Source: Cyanobacteria bacterium SZAS-4
GTDB taxonomy: Bacteria > Cyanobacteriota > Vampirovibrionia > Obscuribacterales > Obscuribacteraceae
NCBI GenBank assembly: GCA_018266255.1
Contig: JAFEAT010000014.1
Location: 372,001-436,000 of the forward strand
DNA length: 64,000 nt
Direction of reading: 5' to 3'
Positions 52,569 through 59,758 of this stretch are shown piece after piece (the stretch's first letter is position 1; each line of letters starts with the position of its first letter). Both the position numbers and the translations under genes were made by a program. Below the pieces are notes generated by a model, which did not search any database, was not told the DNA's origin, and worked only from the letters and a program-made list of their open reading frames with translations.

Positions 52569-53516
52569 ATGGATCACGCGGAACCAGTACAACAACTGAA
52601 AAGACGATGGGCCACTGTTGAATTCCAAACAACGCCAGACAACGAAGATATGGCGTCGTGGCTGATGGTTCAATGCGGTGCCACTGGCTGCGAAATCCTT
52701 GAAATCGATCCAGATGGCGATATTGTGGTGCGTGCTACTTTCGACGAACTCGAACTGTCTGAAGAACTGCTTCAGAATATTCAAACAAGTTTGGAAGAGT
52801 ACGGTTTAGGTCAATCACTCAAGTCTTTGCGCCATAAATCTGTTGAGGAAGAAGATTGGTTAGTCAAATGGAAAGAAGGGCTGCAGCCGTTTGAGGTAGG
52901 CAATCAATTTTTGGTTTGTCCGCCCTGGCTCTTAGACAAATTGACGCCGGAAGAAATCGGTGTTCGCAAAATTCTCATTCTCGAACCTGGAATGGCGTTC
53001 GGAACTGGATTGCATGCGACTACTCAATATTGTTTGACTGCGTTTGAAATGCAACCACATCCGCAACGAGTGATCGACGTTGGAACTGGAAGCGGGATTC
53101 TCGCCATCGCTAGCGCCATGCTCACTGGTCCAAAGTCAGTCACCATCGGTATCGACATCGACCCTGTCGCCATCGAAGTAGCGGCTAAAAATCTCGAACT
53201 CAACAAGGTGGAAAAACGTGTCGAGTTGATTTGCGGCGGCACCGATGCTGTTACGCGCAAAGACTTCGACGTTATCTTCTCCAATCTCACTTGCGAAGAC
53301 ATTATGTCGCTTTTGCCTGAGTATGAGCGGCTTTTGGCTCCGGGTGGATTCGTCATTTGTGCCGGAATTCTTAAAGAAAAACTGCCTATGCTGACGAAGG
53401 AATTGACTAAACGTAAGTGGGTTGTGCGTGACGAAAAGATACAGGGCATGTGGGCTGGCATCACTATCGCGCGCGGAGTTCCGGCAAGGAACTTGCTCTC
53501 TTTCGCTCCGTCTTAG
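52569..53516 (+). CDS. prmA: Ribosomal protein L11 methyltransferase
   Basis: Methylates ribosomal protein L11 with S-adenosylmethionine. The SAM motif I is VIDVGTGSGILAIAS at about residue 156, followed by IGIDIDPVAIEVAAKN (motif II). FSNLTCEDIM stands where many PrmA have the N-[IP]-L-A type motif IV. The EPGMAFGTGLHATTQ signature is typical of PrmA. The N-terminal 100 residues are the L11-binding domain (WATVEFQTTPDNEDMASWLM). The length of 315 is normal. AGGA stands about 10 bases before the ATG. The ssrA promoter lies just after its stop. Confidence 0.92.
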   Translation: MDHAEPVQQLKRRWATVEFQTTPDNEDMASWLMVQCGATGCEILEIDPDGDIVVRATFDELELSEELLQNIQTSLEEYGLGQSLKSLRHKSVEEEDWLVKWKEGLQPFEVGNQFLVCPPWLLDKLTPEEIGVRKILILEPGMAFGTGLHATTQYCLTAFEMQPHPQRVIDVGTGSGILAIASAMLTGPKSVTIGIDIDPVAIEVAAKNLELNKVEKRVELICGGTDAVTRKDFDVIFSNLTCEDIMSLLPEYERLLAPGGFVICAGILKEKLPMLTKELTKRKWVVRDEKIQGMWAGITIARGVPARNLLSFAPS

Positions 53517-53527
53517 CTCTATATCTT

Positions 53528-53536
53528 TGATATAAT
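53528..53536 (+). promoter_or_regulatory. Extended -10 promoter of ssrA
   Basis: TGATATAAT is a perfect extended -10 (TGn-TATAAT), just past the prmA stop. Predicted start near 53543 leaves an 80-base leader to be removed by processing. Confidence 0.6.
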
Positions 53537-53625
53537 CGAAAAGTAGATAAATGAAATCGCCGCCCAGCGGTAATTTTTGAACCCTGAAAACAGAATAGTG
53601 AATGATTGAGCCTAGCTCCAAACAT

Positions 53626-54018
53626 GGGGGCGTTTAGATTCGACAGGGTTGTTGGGTCATGGGCTGCAGGTCGAGGTCGCTTAGGTCCTCGTAAAAAAAC
53701 AGAGCAAAATATAGATGCAAATAACATCGTAAAATTCCCAGCCCAGCGCGTAGCGTTGGCTGCTTAACTTTAACCTTAAGCTAGCTGGACTCTATTAGAG
53801 CTTGACCACCCGCTCTTCTCGGGGTAAACCACGGAGGTTGCCACCAGGCGAAATTAGCAGTTCTTAGCCTGGTATAAGACACAATTGCAATCCCGGATGG
53901 CCGTTCAGGCCTTTACCAGCGGATCGGAAACGGTAACTGGGGAAATTCTGAACTAAACTTGTAGATGCTTATGTCACGATTTCTTTGGACGCGAGTGCGA
54001 TTCTCGCCGCCTCCACCA
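53626..54018 (+). ncRNA. ssrA: Transfer-messenger RNA (tmRNA)
   Basis: Rescues stalled ribosomes. The 5' end GGGGGCGTTTAGATTCGACA and the 3' end TCGCCGCCTCCACCA pair in a 7-bp acceptor stem with one G-T, and CCA is encoded. The T-arm is GCGAG-TGCGATT-CTCGC, with G where T is usual at loop position 2. The tag frame runs 53717-53767 and encodes ANNIVKFPAQRVALAA plus a TAA stop. The ANNIV start links it to cyanobacteria-type tags. The gene is one-piece, not permuted. Its 3' end is the integration site of the adjacent island and remains intact. Confidence 0.96.
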
Positions 54019-54022
54019 TTTT
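53997..54022 (+). repeat. Left attachment site (within ssrA)
   Basis: GCGATTCTCGCCGCCTCCAC and the following CATTTT, 26 bp identical to the right site. It covers the T-loop, acceptor strand and CCA of the tmRNA. Confidence 0.9.
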
Positions 54023-54094
54023 CAATTAGAACAGGCTTCAAAGCGTCATAGGCTCAGGCTTTCGGGCATTCGCGTTTTTGCGTTTGCACGTGGG

Positions 54095-54114
54095 TGTGGC
54101 CCCTTTTGTGGCCC
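54095..54114 (+). repeat. Candidate integrase arm site, left
   Basis: TGTGGCCCCTTTTGTGGCCC, two TGTGGCCC units, 72 bases inside the left repeat. Only one base differs from the copy at 58685. The rest of 54023-54230 shows nothing identifiable. Confidence 0.55.
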
Positions 54115-54230
54115 GTTGATTTATTTTTGGGAACTGAAATCACCCGGTTTTAGTAAGGATTTTTGGGGTAGCTTCGCCTTGAACAGCGCTTTATACTGGG
54201 TGCCTATCGTTGTGCGTCCGGCCAGGTGTG

Positions 54231-54869
54231 ATGCCAGAATTACATCCAATTCCAATCAAGTCTTCGACATTGTCGTATGAACCCTATGAGGGTTCGGGCG
54301 AATCTGGCTTGAGATTTTGGTTGTGGCGAGTCGAAGTTGACGGAAAGTTGTTCTCGAAATCAATGTCTCCGTTTCAAGCGTCAGACGCAAGAATTGAACG
54401 ATTTGGTTGCGATTCTTGTGGTGTTGCAGGCGATGGCACAGCCTTTTATGCTGTTCGTCGTCTGGGTTATCGAATACTCTGGATTTATGAAGAACTTTTG
54501 GACCATGGAACGATCCGGGAATTTGAAAACTTGCCTGAAACTTTTGTGTTTGATGGCATTGAGTACGAGACGGTGCTCGGTGGAAGCGTTGCCGAGTTGC
54601 CAGAAATAACCCAAGCCGAGATGCGATGTTTGATACTTCGCTATCTTCCTCCCGCCTCGCTGGCGTTGTACTTGGACCCGGAAGCCTCTGACGATCCGCG
54701 TGGAAGCGAATTGTTGGCCCGAGTCCACAAGATTGTTTCTGAGGACGTCGGGCTGACACAAGCCCAAGAACATCCCCAACGATATGCAGAGATAAGCATA
54801 GGTGGGACGTGCCTGGAGAGCCAGAATGCAGCTGGTTCATTGGAACAAGTGCTGAAGGTTTGTGTTTGA
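54231..54869 (+). CDS. Island cargo protein 1, unknown family
   Basis: From the ATG at 54231 the protein has 212 residues; GTG and TTG codons upstream are alternatives. No signal peptide or membrane segment. It begins with a beta-rich segment (YEGSGESGLRFWLWRVEVDG) and a Cys-pair (CDSCG), followed by mixed alpha/beta sequence (RRLGYRILWIYEELLDHG) and a helical C-terminus (EITQAEMRCLILRYLPPASL). I do not recognise it. It is coupled to the next gene by a one-base TGATG overlap. Possible roles as toxin, defence or nuclease partner cannot be supported from sequence. Confidence 0.55.
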   Translation: MPELHPIPIKSSTLSYEPYEGSGESGLRFWLWRVEVDGKLFSKSMSPFQASDARIERFGCDSCGVAGDGTAFYAVRRLGYRILWIYEELLDHGTIREFENLPETFVFDGIEYETVLGGSVAELPEITQAEMRCLILRYLPPASLALYLDPEASDDPRGSELLARVHKIVSEDVGLTQAQEHPQRYAEISIGGTCLESQNAAGSLEQVLKVCV

Positions 54870-55381
54870 TGTTTGCAGAATTTCCTAAGTTGCCATGCTG
54901 GATTCGTGGAGAACGGATTGCTGCCGCATTTGATGTGCCAGCATTTAAAGAGAAGCTCAGGTTGATCAACGAGCCGGAGATTTCGGATATTGAGATTTGG
55001 GAATTTTTGCGCGCTATCGAGTCTGGCAGCGTGATGCTTACGGCAGATGGAGATCGAGAGCCTCAGGATGTCTATTCGGGCAATGTAGCCTATAGTGCGA
55101 GTAACGGCTGGAGAATTGTTATCTATAACGATTGCAACGACTGGGATTACATCGATCAGATCGTGACGATTGATGGGCGGAAGATTGTTTACAACGAAAT
55201 CGCTGACTCGTTCCCCGATATTGATTGTTACGAGCCAACGGAAGATCTAAGTTGGTCACGATATCGCATTCCAGGCGCCGCGAGCATTCGATGTATCCTC
55301 TGCGATGCTCATCTCAAAGGACCTGGTTCATTTGACAAGCTTCTAGACAAACACAGAACTGAGTGCCGCGCTAAAACATAA
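54869..55381 (+). CDS. Island cargo protein 2, unknown (immunity-like look)
   Basis: The ATG at 54869 overlaps the stop of cargo protein 1, so I use it instead of an earlier in-frame start. The protein has 170 residues and is acidic, with no signal peptide. It has a central stretch GWRIVIYNDCNDWDYIDQIV with paired Trp and Asp residues, then DSFPDIDCYEPTEDLSWSRY, and a C-terminal C-x2-C...H-x4-C set (CILCDAHL, HRTECRAK) that may bind zinc. Small acidic proteins with such Trp/Asp blocks are common among immunity proteins, but this is only a resemblance. It ends 28 bases before the broken integrase frame on the other strand. Confidence 0.55.
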   Translation: MFAEFPKLPCWIRGERIAAAFDVPAFKEKLRLINEPEISDIEIWEFLRAIESGSVMLTADGDREPQDVYSGNVAYSASNGWRIVIYNDCNDWDYIDQIVTIDGRKIVYNEIADSFPDIDCYEPTEDLSWSRYRIPGAASIRCILCDAHLKGPGSFDKLLDKHRTECRAKT

Positions 55382-55409
55382 GTTCAATGCGGATCGGAAC
55401 TAGCAACCG

Positions 55410-56444
55410 TCAGCATCTGGGATATCTGCCACCATTCTGAAGGCAAAGAGATGCGAATGTGTGTCTGAGTTGATAGGAGGGACGGTGCCGCAAGCCAGCC
55501 TTTCGAAGGGCCGTTCGCCAGACGTGATCTAAATGTTTGTCGATGGGCTGTCCGTTCTTAGTAGTGAATACATAACCATCAAGACTTGCAGTGCCTTGTT
55601 GTTTGGCTGCCTCAATTGCTCTGCGAACAATCGATAGCATCGGCACAATTCTGGAACTAGAGGCAGTCTTCGGAAGGTCTTCTGCGCCGCGCACTCTGCC
55701 TTTGTTTATGCGAATCTCGCTGCGCTTGAAGTCGATGTCTTTCCACCGTAGTGCAAACAGTTCGTTAGGCCTCGCTCCGGTCCATGCAAGACACGTAAAC
55801 AGAGGTCGATAGTGAGGAACGATTTTCGAAAGAGCGAGATCCAATTCTTCCTCGGTGAGCGGATCGATGTCTGGTTGCTTTTCGGTGAGTGGGCGAACGC
55901 CAACAGTCGGATTCTCCGATATAAGTTTTCTTCTCTGGCATACTTTCATGATGTAGCGCAGTAGACCCATGATGTTATTGGTTCTTACCGCTGAAACGCT
56001 CTTTGACACTTCAGCTTGGAAGCGCGCAACATCTTCTTCGGTGATGTCGCTCACTTCCATTTTTCCGAATGAGGGAAGCAAATAGTTTTTCAGCACCTCG
56101 CGGTATCCGCGCAACGTGCTGTACTTCAAGCTCGCTCTTTCGGCGAGATAATCTTCAGCGACTTCTGCGAACGTTTTGCGCGTCTTCGGTTTAGTGAACT
56201 CAGCGAGACCACACCAAACATTGGTGGCATTCGCAACTGCGCGATGTTTCAAGATTTCTGCTAGCGCAAGCTCCGCAGCCTTGCGGTCGCGGCCGAACGA
56301 TTTCACTCGGCGTCGGCCATTGACCTTCACCGAGATGTACCAATTGTTACCACGTCCAGATACCATCTTTGACGCCTGCCATGGATTGTTCCTCCGGCGC
56401 GCGATTTTTAAGGCACTATATGCGGTGCTCAAATGATCGCACAC
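55410..56444 (-). pseudogene. Tyrosine-recombinase integrase, C-terminally truncated
   Basis: Site-specific recombinase that inserted the island. Present are an N-terminal AP2-like DNA-binding part (WYISVKVNGRRRVKSFGRD), a SAM-like core-binding domain (TFAEVAEDYLAERASLKYST), the catalytic Arg in WTGARPNELFALRW and the HxxR-type box QLRHTFASL. The frame then ends after QNGGRYPRC, before the G-H-S-x box and the tyrosine nucleophile. In a second frame the next bases read QISQMLTVASSDPH, close to a normal WQVSQMLGHSS start but then stopping. So the end was lost by frameshift plus deletion or replacement, right next to cargo gene 2. The protein should be inactive. The start is a GTG at 56444 or an ATG at 56366. 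Confidence 0.8.
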
Positions 56445-56517
56445 TTTATATGTATTTGCTAGTTAGAAAATCAGCATCGGCACTTGATGCGAGCTGGCGT
56501 GAGCTGTGTCAGTTCCG

Positions 56518-56742
56518 TTAGCGGTAGACAAAGTTTCGCGCAATGTCAGTTGGATCGAGTTTATTGATCGTGTTTGCCTGAATGAACTCGTTCATTGCAT
56601 CTGTTGAGATGAGAACACGACGATTGATTTTGATAGATGATATTTGACGGGAATTGATTAGGCGCCACATTGTCTTTAGTGACACGCCGAGATGGTCGGC
56701 TGCTGCGGCTACTGAATGAAGCTTTGGGAGTGTTTCGGACAT
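56518..56742 (-). CDS. Excisionase-like helix-turn-helix protein
   Basis: From the ATG at 56742, preceded by AAGGAG, it has 74 residues. The sequence LHSVAAAADHLGVSLKTMWR and IKINRRVLISTDAMNEFI are the helix-turn-helix and wing of the MerR-like HTH_17/excisionase family. Such proteins bend DNA at attachment sites or control the integrase gene. It lies just upstream of the integrase on the same strand, the classic xis-int order. A longer frame upstream is not used because it lacks a start site and family likeness. Confidence 0.75.
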   Translation of the reverse strand: MSETLPKLHSVAAAADHLGVSLKTMWRLINSRQISSIKINRRVLISTDAMNEFIQANTINKLDPTDIARNFVYR

Positions 56743-56809
56743 GGTGATCTCCTTGCCGGCAACATACATTGCGGCTAGAAATGTGCCGTTCATTTGCGGC
56801 TTTTGAACA

Positions 56810-56847
56810 AAAAGATAAAAAGATCGCCGGAACAAAATTCGGCGATC
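56810..56847 (-). terminator. Intrinsic terminator of the HTH-PIN-IF2_N operon
   Basis: GATCGCCG/CGGCGATC (10 bp including a G-T pair) with an ACAAAA-type loop, followed on the minus strand by TTTTTATCTTTTTG. The rest of 56743-57167 holds no gene I can support. Confidence 0.75.
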
Positions 56848-57167
56848 AAAGAAGAGAAATGACTGTCAACGTTCGCACTGTGTTTGCGCAGTTGTTACTA
56901 CAATTGTCATCGATGCTGCGATTTTCTGTCTCTAGGGAAATTACTGATTTCGTTGAGACTCCATTGCCTGGCTCACGCGAGCCCTGCGCTGGAGCCTACT
57001 AAGAGAGAATTTGAGCCACACTATTAATGAGTTGTAGTACTAATGAGCTGCGAATAAGCCCCACATATGGTGCCTATCAGGCAATCTGAGCCACGCTCTT
57101 TATCTTGCCTTACCGAATGGTTTGCCACCATCTGTTCGGCTCGCTGCACTCGGTTCCCCACCGGCGC

Positions 57168-57482
57168 TCAGATGTGTTCGTCCGAATCACGCTCCGGTTC
57201 TGGCTCAGGCAGTACGACTTCGTGTCCGCCTTCGGGAATGATAGGTTTCTTCGGAACGCCAGCGGTTTGTCCACCGGGCGGATCGTCGTCGTCACTTAGT
57301 TGATAGCCCATGTCTACCGCAAGTGAGCGAGCCGTTTCCAGCTCTACTATTTGATGAACTGTGCGCATGATTCCCTTCTTAAAAAGAGACTTGATGACCG
57401 ACGTTACGCTCACCCCAAGAAGGTCAGCCAGTTCTTTGGCTGTTAACGGATTGACAATTTTTACTTTCTTCCTTGGCGGCAT
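57168..57482 (-). CDS. Stand-alone IF-2 N-terminal (IF2_N) domain protein
   Basis: A 104-residue protein consisting of a Lys/Arg-rich start (MPPRKKVKIVN), one IF2_N domain (about 12-60) and an acidic, Pro-rich tail. PLTAKELADLLGVSVTSVIK, KSLFKKGIMRTVHQIVELET and ARSLAVDMGYQL follow the pattern of the N-terminal domain of bacterial initiation factor IF-2 closely, including GIM-x-T and the Q-x-x-x-x-x-TA helix. No G domain is present. A GGAGAAAC ribosome-binding site supports the start. Third gene of an operon behind a HTH and a PIN protein. It may act on translation initiation, or be a DNA/RNA-binding antitoxin-like factor (inference). Confidence 0.75.
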   Translation of the reverse strand: MPPRKKVKIVNPLTAKELADLLGVSVTSVIKSLFKKGIMRTVHQIVELETARSLAVDMGYQLSDDDDPPGGQTAGVPKKPIIPEGGHEVVLPEPEPERDSDEHI

Positions 57483-57493
57483 TTTTGTTTCTC

Positions 57494-58120
57494 CTAGCAG
57501 CCGTGAAGTTTTTGAAGTGCAGTAGCTATGAGCGTTTTGAACTCTCTGGTCGTCACCGCTTGATGAGTTTTCGGCAATACAGTTTCTTTTGCCATGAAAG
57601 CGAGATAGTTAGTCCAGGTCGGTCGGGATTCTGTCAGGCTGAGCTTGTGCTGCGCAATTGCCGTTGAAACAAAACGGGCACTGTCGGAATGTAGATCTAT
57701 TTGGTCGAGAATGAAGTCATCAGGGTGTTGCGCGAGAATTGAGTATTGAGCCAAGGATGACTCTGGAAAATGGCGCAAATTCGCGGTGACGATAACATGC
57801 GCCCGGCATGTGATCGCCGCTGCAAGAACATGCCGGTCATTCAAATCAGGTAAGGATAAGCCGGTGATCAATCCCTCATAGTCAGTTACCAGGCTGTCAG
57901 GAAATTCAGTGTCCATCCGCTTGCGGCGCCGCTCAAGCTGTGCACGATTCAAATCTGGATAGCGCTCCAACCTGTTCTCTATCCACTCTTCATGAATCTG
58001 ATCAGTCCAGCGAACTCTGAACAATCTAGTGGATGCGAGCCAGAGTAGCAGGCTGCTGATGAAGGCTGGAAACAGCACTGATGAATCAAGTAGGGCGGTG
58101 TAGTTAGTGGGACGGTCCAC
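57494..58120 (-). CDS. PIN-domain ribonuclease (toxin-like)
   Basis: A 208-residue PIN-fold protein. The acidic active-site residues appear in ALLDSSVLFPAF (first Asp), DTEFPDSLV, LPDLNDRHVLAAA (Asp pair) and IVTANLRHFPES. PIN toxins of the VapC type cut tRNA or rRNA with Mg2+. The C-terminal 60 residues are an extra helical part. The start is a GTG four bases after the stop of the HTH gene, matching a toxin after its antitoxin. The pairing of a PIN protein with an excisionase-type HTH protein is seen in many genomes. Activity is inferred. Confidence 0.8.
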   Translation of the reverse strand: MDRPTNYTALLDSSVLFPAFISSLLLWLASTRLFRVRWTDQIHEEWIENRLERYPDLNRAQLERRRKRMDTEFPDSLVTDYEGLITGLSLPDLNDRHVLAAAITCRAHVIVTANLRHFPESSLAQYSILAQHPDDFILDQIDLHSDSARFVSTAIAQHKLSLTESRPTWTNYLAFMAKETVLPKTHQAVTTREFKTLIATALQKLHGC

Positions 58121-58124
58121 ATTT

Positions 58125-58574
58125 TTACTCCCGGAACGTCAAACCAGCCGCATCGTCTTCAGCTGTCATTTCTGCTATGGCCTTCAATTGGCTTTTCTTG
58201 CTCTTCTCGTAATACTCCATCAAATCTTTAAACAGAATTCGACGATGGCGCCCGACCATCCGATACGGGATCTTGCCTTCGTTGAGCAGCTTGACAAGGA
58301 ATGGGCGTGAGACGCCGACGATCTCCGCAGCCTCTATCGTGGTCACTTCTGCATTGATTGGAACAAGTTGGATCGCGTTTCCTTTTGAGAGTTCTTCAAG
58401 GACAGTGACGAACAGGTTGAACACGGTCTCGGGAATGGGGACCTTCACACCAGTTTCGCTGCCCATGATGTAATGCGAGCTAGACTTATCTTCGCTCAGC
58501 AGTTTGAAGGATCTTTTTGCCTGCGCTACTTCTGGTTCAGTTGGAATAAGTGGTCTATCTAGAACTGTTGCCAT
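58125..58574 (-). CDS. Excisionase-type HTH protein, probable antitoxin of the PIN gene
   Basis: A 149-residue protein. The C-terminal half holds a MerR-like HTH_17 unit (VTTIEAAEIVGVSRPFLVKL, IPYRMVGRHRRILFKDLMEY). The N-terminal half is a separate helical region (IPETVFNLFVTVLEELSKGN). GGAGG stands before the ATG. As first gene of the HTH-PIN-IF2_N operon it would repress the promoter and bind the PIN protein, as in other HTH/PIN pairs (inference). Confidence 0.78.
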   Translation of the reverse strand: MATVLDRPLIPTEPEVAQAKRSFKLLSEDKSSSHYIMGSETGVKVPIPETVFNLFVTVLEELSKGNAIQLVPINAEVTTIEAAEIVGVSRPFLVKLLNEGKIPYRMVGRHRRILFKDLMEYYEKSKKSQLKAIAEMTAEDDAAGLTFRE

Positions 58575-58684
58575 GCCGTTCCTCCCCGTTGTTACTACAG
58601 TTTAGCAAATATATGGAATATATGCAATATGTGTAATAAGTGAAACATGAAGTGCGCAAACTACCCCAAAATTCCCTCAAAATC

Positions 58685-58704
58685 TGTGGCCCATTTTGTG
58701 GCCC
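58685..58704 (+). repeat. Candidate integrase arm site, right
   Basis: TGTGGCCCATTTTGTGGCCC, one base different from the left copy and in the same orientation, 113 bases inside the right repeat. Confidence 0.55.
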
Positions 58705-58817
58705 CTCGTGTGTCCATTCAGGACCATTAGCGCCACTTCGCACAAGCGACAAAAATCCCGAAACTCGCACCATCAAACGAAATCAATTAACCAATCTTAT
58801 TGAGAATGGCTCCCCAG

Positions 58818-58843
58818 GCGATTCTCGCCGCCTCCACCATTTT
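58818..58843 (+). repeat. Right attachment site
   Basis: 26 bp identical to 53997-54022. Sequence beyond it (ttattcaggctt) loosely echoes that beyond the left site. Confidence 0.9.
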
Positions 58844-58865
58844 TTATTCAGGCTTACAATCGAAG

Positions 58866-58905
58866 AACCCGCTTGGCGCTGAGTCCGGCGGGTTTTTGCT
58901 TTTTT
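58866..58905 (+). terminator. Displaced ssrA terminator
   Basis: AACCCGC/GCGGGTT stem then TTTTTGCTTTTTTT, 22 bases beyond the right repeat. It is probably the original tmRNA terminator, now 4.8 kb away. No similar hairpin follows the tmRNA today. Confidence 0.7.
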
Positions 58906-59021
58906 TGGCGATATTCACATATTTGGCGCAGCAAATCTGCACTCAATTGGCTCATCAACCCAGACTAGGTAATGTGCTAAAGTACTCAATCGTTTTGCTG
59001 CACAACGGAACTTGATACCAC

Positions 59022-59696
59022 ATGTCGAAAAAAATATTGTTCATAGTTTCGAATGCGAAAGTGATTGGGCCGAATCAGAGAAAAACCGGTGTGTTCCTCG
59101 ATGAAGTTGCTCACCCGTTTGTTGAGTTTGACAACAAGGGATATCACATCGACTTCGCCAGTATCACTGGAGAAGTGCCTGCTCTCGATAATATGGCAGC
59201 GAAGGATGAAGCGTCTAACGCGAAATTTTTGAAAGATGCTGGTTGGGAAAAAATGCAGAACAACCGCAAGCTTTCGGATGTGCAGCCGGCTATTTATGAT
59301 GCGATTTTTGTGCCGGGCGGTTTAGCACCGATGGTTGACATGCCGGAAAACGCGCTACTGAAAAAAGTAATCGCTGATACGTACGAGCGGAAAGCCATTG
59401 TTGGGGCGGTTTGTCACGGACCAGTATCATGGTTGAATGTCAAGCTTAGCGACGGGACATTTATGATCGCCGGCAAAAATTTGACTTCATTCACTACTGC
59501 TGAAGAAGAAAATTACGCTAGTGCAGATGTGCCGTTTGATTTGCAATCAGCGCTCACGAAGCAAGGCGCGAAGTTCCATGAAGCGACACCATGGTCATCC
59601 AACGCAATCGCTGACGGCAATCTAGTATCCGGTCAGAATCCAGCATCGGCGCGCGATGTTGCGAAGAAGATGATCGAACTTTTGTCAGTGAACTAA
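59022..59696 (+). CDS. DJ-1/PfpI-family protein (Hsp31-like)
   Basis: A 224-residue protein of the type 1 glutamine-amidotransferase-like class I family. The nucleophile Cys is in AIVGAVCHGPVSWLN, with the conserved Glu likely in RKTGVFLDEVAHPF and FVPGGLAPMVDMPE as the oxyanion loop. The pattern fits Hsp31/YhbO-like chaperone-glyoxalases that repair glycated proteins or detoxify methylglyoxal. It is a single gene just right of the island. Confidence 0.88.
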   Translation: MSKKILFIVSNAKVIGPNQRKTGVFLDEVAHPFVEFDNKGYHIDFASITGEVPALDNMAAKDEASNAKFLKDAGWEKMQNNRKLSDVQPAIYDAIFVPGGLAPMVDMPENALLKKVIADTYERKAIVGAVCHGPVSWLNVKLSDGTFMIAGKNLTSFTTAEEENYASADVPFDLQSALTKQGAKFHEATPWSSNAIADGNLVSGQNPASARDVAKKMIELLSVN

Positions 59697-59723
59697 TTAG
59701 CAGAACTCAGATTGTTCGAATTG

Positions 59724-59739
59724 GCACCATTTATGGTGC
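59724..59739. terminator. Hairpin between convergent genes
   Basis: GCACCAT-TT-ATGGTGC perfect palindrome between the DJ-1 gene and the efflux gene. There is only a weak T stretch. Confidence 0.35.
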
Positions 59740-59758
59740 TTCGTCTAGCTGAGCGTTT

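Larger units (their letters stand above)
53997..58843. mobile_element. 4.8-kb genomic island integrated in the ssrA 3' end
   Basis: A 26-bp direct repeat bounds the island: 53997-54022 at the tmRNA 3' end and 58818-58843. Between them lie an integrase remnant, an excisionase-like protein, a HTH/PIN pair, a lone IF2_N protein and two unknown genes. The integrase is truncated, so the island is probably fixed. The likely original ssrA terminator lies beyond the right repeat. Confidence 0.85.
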
